In this document: piece after piece, positions 59,698 through 64,000 of the stretch
Layout of the letters: each line of letters begins with the position of its first letter
Position numbering within the stretch: the stretch's first letter is position 1
Origin: Zygaena filipendulae
Taxonomy: Eukaryota > Arthropoda > Insecta > Lepidoptera > Zygaenidae
DNA: 64,000 bases
Direction: 5' to 3'
NCBI GenBank assembly: GCA_907165275.2
Contig: OU015655.1
Span: 8,134,501-8,198,500 of the forward strand
Position numbers and translations under genes: made by a program
Notes under the pieces: generated by a model
Database searches by the model: none
The model's input: only the letters and a program-made list of their open reading frames with translations
What the model was told of the DNA's origin: nothing

Positions 59698-60535
59698 ATC
59701 GATACCAAGCAAAGCCTGATAACTGATAAAATATACGAACTTAGGTATATACATTTTGTCTAAATACATCCTAGTTAACTCCCAGACTTCAGACAAACAC
59801 CAATGTTCATCACATAAATGCTTATAGGTACCATGATACGGAGGTCAAACCTGCGACACCTGGCGTCCTAGCAGTTACGTTTACTTATCACCCTACCAAC
59901 AGGGCTATTAATATTTACAATATTAATAACTATCTACGTATCGTTTAAAGTATAAGAAATAAGATAAAGGCAGCTACAAAGGTTTAAACACAATAGCCAT
60001 GTTAGCAAGTTTTCATCTAGGTATATTATCATACGACCTACTAGTAGGTAGATAGGTACTTACGTAAGGTGTGGGTCGCGACGTATTCATAGCCCATCGC
60101 ATATTCCTCCCGTGGGCTTCAAGTTAATTTCAAGTTTAAGGAGCACAGTCGACGTGCGCTCAGTTATTAAAATCCCAACATCTTGTAGCTTAATAGGTTT
60201 TGGGAACTACATTGTAGTGGGAAAGTTGTTTAATGACGTTATGAGCTACTTGTTTTTTTTTGGGGAGGGGGTGGGGGCTGGTGGGGAAGAGTTTAAACTT
60301 TAACTTTCAAAATGTTTTTTTTTTATTTCTTGTATAACAGGGTTTGACTGTCGTATTTTGGAATGAATTGAAATAAATTTTAGAGCTTATATTTTCTGTA
60401 TTACATTTTTTTATCTTCTTTTCTCTCTCTTTTTTCGTCGGAAGGATGTTACTACAACCAAATTTAATATTTAAAAAAAGAAAAAAATATGAAATTGCTT
60501 TTGTCAAAATAATCAAATTAATAAATGGTCTAGAC

Positions 60536-60741
60536 CAGTGGTGGGTAAATTATGGCCCCGGGCCGTGCTCGGTAAATTGTGATTTGTAACTAACATTTGT
60601 GCAAATGTGTCATGTTTATACTTTACAATTATGATTAAAGATTTCAGAACAAACTGCATTTTTATATATAATTAGTTGTGGCCCTCCTCCGAAATTTCAT
60701 AAACTTTCTGGCCCTTCATGAAGAAAGTTTTCCCACCACTA
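60536..60741. mobile_element. hAT-type MITE with 8-bp target duplication
   Basis: It starts cagtggtgggtaaa and ends ttttcccaccacta, flanked by gtctagac (60528-60535) and gtctaaac (60742-60749), 7 of 8 identical. The 206-bp body matches the inverse of the 8670-8986 element (ggcccttcatgaagaaagtt). No transposase. Confidence 0.8.
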
Positions 60742-60881
60742 GTCTAAACTACCCAGCAAAATATCGGCAGTTTTTCTGTTATATAGTCCGCAACTACGTT
60801 GCATAACAATAAACAATCTTAAAATTAGAATTCGATGTGGTTTTCATTAATTACACAATTTTATCTGGTAGGTTTAGATAT

Positions 60882-61175
60882 TAGGGATGTTACGGAGGTA
60901 CCAGTTCTCGGAACCGAAATCGGAGTCAGAGTTTTTAAATTTGGTTTGTCGGAATCTCAACCGGAATCGGAGTCGGAGTCGAAGGTAGTGACTAGTGGCA
61001 GAAGAGAGATGTGTTAATCATCATCCGTAAATCATTCGAGCTGCGTATAATTTACTAGTAATCTACGACAGAAAACACCTGGTTAATAGCGCGATAAGCA
61101 CAAACCTCCGATTTGAAATTGACGGAGCCAAAATCGGAACCGGAGGCTTATATCAATCGGAACTAACATCCTTAG
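60882..61175. mobile_element. MITE with GGAACCGAAATCGGAG-type repeats
   Basis: The ends tagggatgttac and aactaacatcctta are complementary. Inside are several ggaaccgaaatcggag / ccggaatcggagtcggagtc runs, mostly near both ends and partly inverted. hAT-like by its TAGGGATG end. Target duplication unclear. Confidence 0.5.
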
Positions 61176-61225
61176 TTGCTATACAGGTATATCTAATATA
61201 CCTACCTAAATTTTTCGATAAATTT

Positions 61226-61921
61226 GATAAATGCGGGAATTGTTAATAATCGCCGATATTATTACTACCTATTAATAATCCACCAACGAAGCCGGTGACA
61301 GTGATAAATTTTTCAAATTAACTTTTCAGTGACACTGCAAGTGGTCTCCATAAATAAGATGCAGAGCACCCTGATATGCTTGGTTAGATTAGTTTAATTC
61401 TGGACTGACTTTTATCTTATAAAAAAGTCGACTTAGTTTGCCAAGTAGAGCTCCTATTTCTGTGTGAACCATTTGTCTCTAGCGCATCGCTGGCATCTAC
61501 CACGGTACGCTCGCTCAAACGTCGTGGTCATCGGGGCAGATTGAGCTATTTTTGAACGATATTACTTTGATATTACCAAAACAGAAATATGAAATGTCAA
61601 ATAATAGTTTTTAGATTTTTTTAGATCCTGACGCTCGTTCAAGTTCAGGCAAATGTTTAAACAACATTATTTTCTAAATAAGTGTTGAATCTTTAAGATA
61701 ATCAGCGCGGTACAAAATGTGCTTAAAATATTATTTTAAAATTTGACGTTTGTTGTTTGGTGTTGTTTTGGTAAAGTCCTCGTAAACTAGCGCGATCGGC
61801 CTCCAGTTCGTACAAACGTTACCTACCTAACCTGCATTCGAATCGACTTTTTCTCCGGCTTCGTAGGTGATTAATTATTATTAATAATAACCGAAGATTT
61901 TTCATCATTCCCGCATTTATC
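61226..61921. mobile_element. Inverted-repeat element, right end hit by a hAT MITE
   Basis: gataaatgcgggaat ... ccaacgaagccggtga at the left (61226 to about 61304) is repeated inverted at the right (ctccggcttcgtaggtg ... attcccgcatttatc, about 61850-61921). The arms are about 75 bases and imperfect. The interior is non-coding. Confidence 0.55.
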
Positions 61922-62091
61922 CAGAGGCGGATGTAAGATTTGCCTGGAGGGGGAGGGGGGGAATTATAGCTGCATCATGAAATTTTTTGAATATACAGGC
62001 TGAAAATTTTTTCTAAGGTCTGATAAAAGATTATCTAGTCGTCAGAGGATGGCAAGTGCACCCACTACCCCGCACCCATAATCCGCGCCTG
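61922..62091. mobile_element. Short hAT-like MITE
   Basis: It starts cagaggcggatgta and ends ataatccgcgcctg (complementary ends), with candidate 8-bp duplications catttatc (61914-61921) and catttagg (62092-62099), 6 of 8 identical. It is inserted at the edge of the 61226-61921 element. Confidence 0.55.
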
Positions 62092-62419
62092 CATTTAGGT
62101 ATCACATTCACCGTAACCGGAGTTTGTGGGAGAACCTTGAAATTCATACGAGGGAAACGCGTGGGGAACAGTAACTTGCAGTAATAAAAGAATCGTTAAC
62201 TCCTATCGCAGACTGCCTTAAAGAACTTCGTTCTAATTATTATTCTTTGGATTTAATTTTTATACTTGGAAATTACCTGCTTATTAAAATATCTATAAAT
62301 AAGGTATCTTTACATTTAATATTATTATCTTTACTTACATAGTATAAAATGAAGTCGGTTCACCAATTCGCGTTTTCACCATTAGATAGAGATTCATGAA
62401 GAACGTTTATATCTGTAGT

Positions 62420-62718
62420 TTATTCTGGAATTCCCGCGGGAACTCCTAAATTACCGCGGGCGAAACCGCGGGGAAAGCCAGTAGTTAATATATTAAATAC
62501 TAGTTGTGCCCCGCGGTTTCACCCACGTTAATTTCAGAGTTCCCGCGGGAAATCCGGGATAAAAAGTACCCTATGTGTTAATCTGATGTATAAGCTATAT
62601 TATTGTAAAGTTTAATTTAAATCCATCCAGTAGTTTTTGCGTTAAAGAGTAACAAACATCCATCCATCCATCCATCCATACATTCTTACAAACTTTCGCG
62701 TTTATAATATTAGTAGGA
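62420..62718. repeat. Inverted pair of CCGCGG dispersed repeats
   Basis: A - strand fragment (62420-62485, attcccgcgggaactcctaa ... cgaaaccgcggggaaagcca) is followed, about 17 bases on, by the clearest + strand copy (62502-62718). That copy runs actagttgtgccccgcggtt, cacccacgttaatttcagag, ggataaaaagtaccctatgt, then an (atcc)n run at 62650-62680 and an end at tataatattagtaggat. Confidence 0.75.
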
Positions 62719-62794
62719 TTTATATCGTCCAAAAAATCTAAAGATATTAAGTAAGCTCAAGATTTGTATACAAGTAATGAGTATATAAGTATAC

Positions 62795-63060
62795 TAACTG
62801 TTCCCTGCAGTTTCACCAGTGTTAATTTCGTAGATCCCGTGGGAATTCCGAAAAAATGTAGGTACCCTATATCCTTTTCTGTAATACCCGGGGGTAGGTC
62901 AATGGGTGATATGCAAGATTTAACGTAGTTTCACCCTCGTTAATTTCGGAGCTCCTGAGGAAATTTCGGGATAAAAAGTACCCTATGTCCTTTTCTGTAC
63001 CCTGACGACATGTATCCAAAATTTCATGATGATCAGTACCGGTTGACCCCAACGTCACTA
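62795..63060 (+). repeat. Two further + fragments of the CCGCGG repeat
   Basis: tgttccctgcagtttcacca at 62800 and gtagtttcaccctcgttaat at 62926 start two successive truncated copies. The second reaches ttttctgtaccctgacgaca and ccaaaatttcatgatgatca. Confidence 0.6.
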
Positions 63061-63315
63061 GGAATTGATTCATAAAATTAATCATATCAAGCGCGTTCCC
63101 GCTTACAGCGAGAGATGTCTAATGTTTATCGTTACACTGACTAGTAGGTACTTCTTTATATCCAGGCACATCTTGCTCTAAATGCAAAAAAAAACAACAA
63201 ATCGATACCAAAACTATAATTTATTCACATTATTGATTTTATAATTCTGACGTAAAGTATTCACTCAGAAAGTCATCGGATCACCTATGGTTACGTAAAT
63301 TCATTTCGTTCAAGG

Positions 63316-63899
63316 CCCTTATTCACTATGACCATAACACATCACGTAAAGATTGCCACTATTTTTTTTCCCTCCAATTACTCCAAGATCCCACCATCAG
63401 ATCTCGACTTGGTGACAATGGAATCAATTTGGGAGTATCTCCTTTCAAACAAAAAAACAATTATTGAAATCGCTCCAATTGGAACCCGTGAAATATGCAT
63501 TATTGTTGAGTAGTTCCGATGACCATCTGTGGTCTTCATCATCAGTTCCACTTCTTCAAATTTTGCTTTCCAAAAGCAAATGAACTTTAAAAAATACCCA
63601 AATCGCTATAATTTACTTTAAAAAATATCCAAATCGCTATAGGTGTGCCTATAATTTTTGAAGAGTTCTCTCGATTTCTCCAAGATTCTATCATCAGATC
63701 CTGACTTGGTGGCAATGGGACCTAATTGGAAGTAAACCCTTTCAAATAAAAAAAAAAATTCCAAATCGGTCCAACCGTCTTCGAGTAATCGGTGAACATA
63801 CATAAAAATAAAAATAAATAAAAAATAAAAAATAAAAAAATAATAAATATACATACAATCGAACATAGAACCTCCTCCTTTTTGGAAGTCGGTTAAAAA
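63316..63899 (+). repeat. Dispersed repeat ending gaagtcggttaaaa, copy 2
   Basis: caccatcagatctcgacttg gtgacaatgg and, about 300 bases later, tatcatcagatcctgacttg gtggcaatgg show an internal duplication. The end has caaccgtcttcgagtaatcg, an A-rich stretch, and cctccttttt ggaagtcggttaaaaaa. The same end in reverse (ttttttaaccgacttc) is at positions 6-21 of the window. Confidence 0.65.
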
Positions 63900-64000
63900 A
63901 TATATTTACGACGAGTCTCATTCATGGCATACAGAACTAACATTTTGACATCGTTGAGATTGTGTTTTAGGTACGCGCATTATGGGCATGAAAATAAATG

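Overview
The window looks like nuclear DNA from a moth or butterfly (ditrysian Lepidoptera). It is AT-rich with GT-AG introns, is full of short TAGGTA/TACCTA runs, and carries several dispersed repeats I recognise as common in lepidopteran genomes. It holds two confidently identified genes, both cut by the window edge at their 5' end, in a large amount of transposon-derived DNA.

Left part (461-8281, + strand): the last 17 coding exons of a laminin gamma chain (LanB2-like). All exon phases join into one frame of about 902 codons. They encode a partial and five full laminin EGF-like (LE) repeats, including the nidogen-binding NIDPNAV loop, then the alpha-helical coiled coil and the C-terminal cysteine used for the beta-gamma disulfide. 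The introns hold hairpin elements, a tRNA-derived SINE, a 50-unit TTGTA microsatellite and a dispersed repeat.

Centre (21358-39116, - strand): the class IV POU-homeodomain neuronal selector gene acj6 (Brn-3 type). Three exons are visible: a 57-bp exon at 39060-39116, the POU-IV box exon at 28357-28539, and one large exon (21358-22065) with the whole POU-specific domain and homeodomain. The first coding exon was not found and probably lies beyond position 64000, so most of the right half would be acj6 intron or upstream DNA. The stop codon is TGA followed by C, with a further 17 sense codons in frame before the next stop.

Between and beyond the genes lie non-LTR retrotransposon remains (30.8-31.2, 34.2-36.0 kb), a mariner relic (29.0-29.2 kb), hAT-type and other inverted-repeat elements, and many copies of a CCGCGG/GGTGAAACC dispersed repeat.

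The most striking object is a DIRS-type tyrosine-recombinase-class retrotransposon at about 43436-49064. It has identical 152-bp inverted terminal repeats, a right-end extension, and a 120-bp internal complementary region that reproduces the circle junction of the two ends. It carries a decayed RT/RNase H on the + strand. The place expected for its first ORF is occupied by a tandem array of about 102-bp units, and no recombinase could be recognised.

The two genes have unrelated jobs (basement membrane versus neuronal transcription factor) and are tail to tail. I see no sign of functional coupling.
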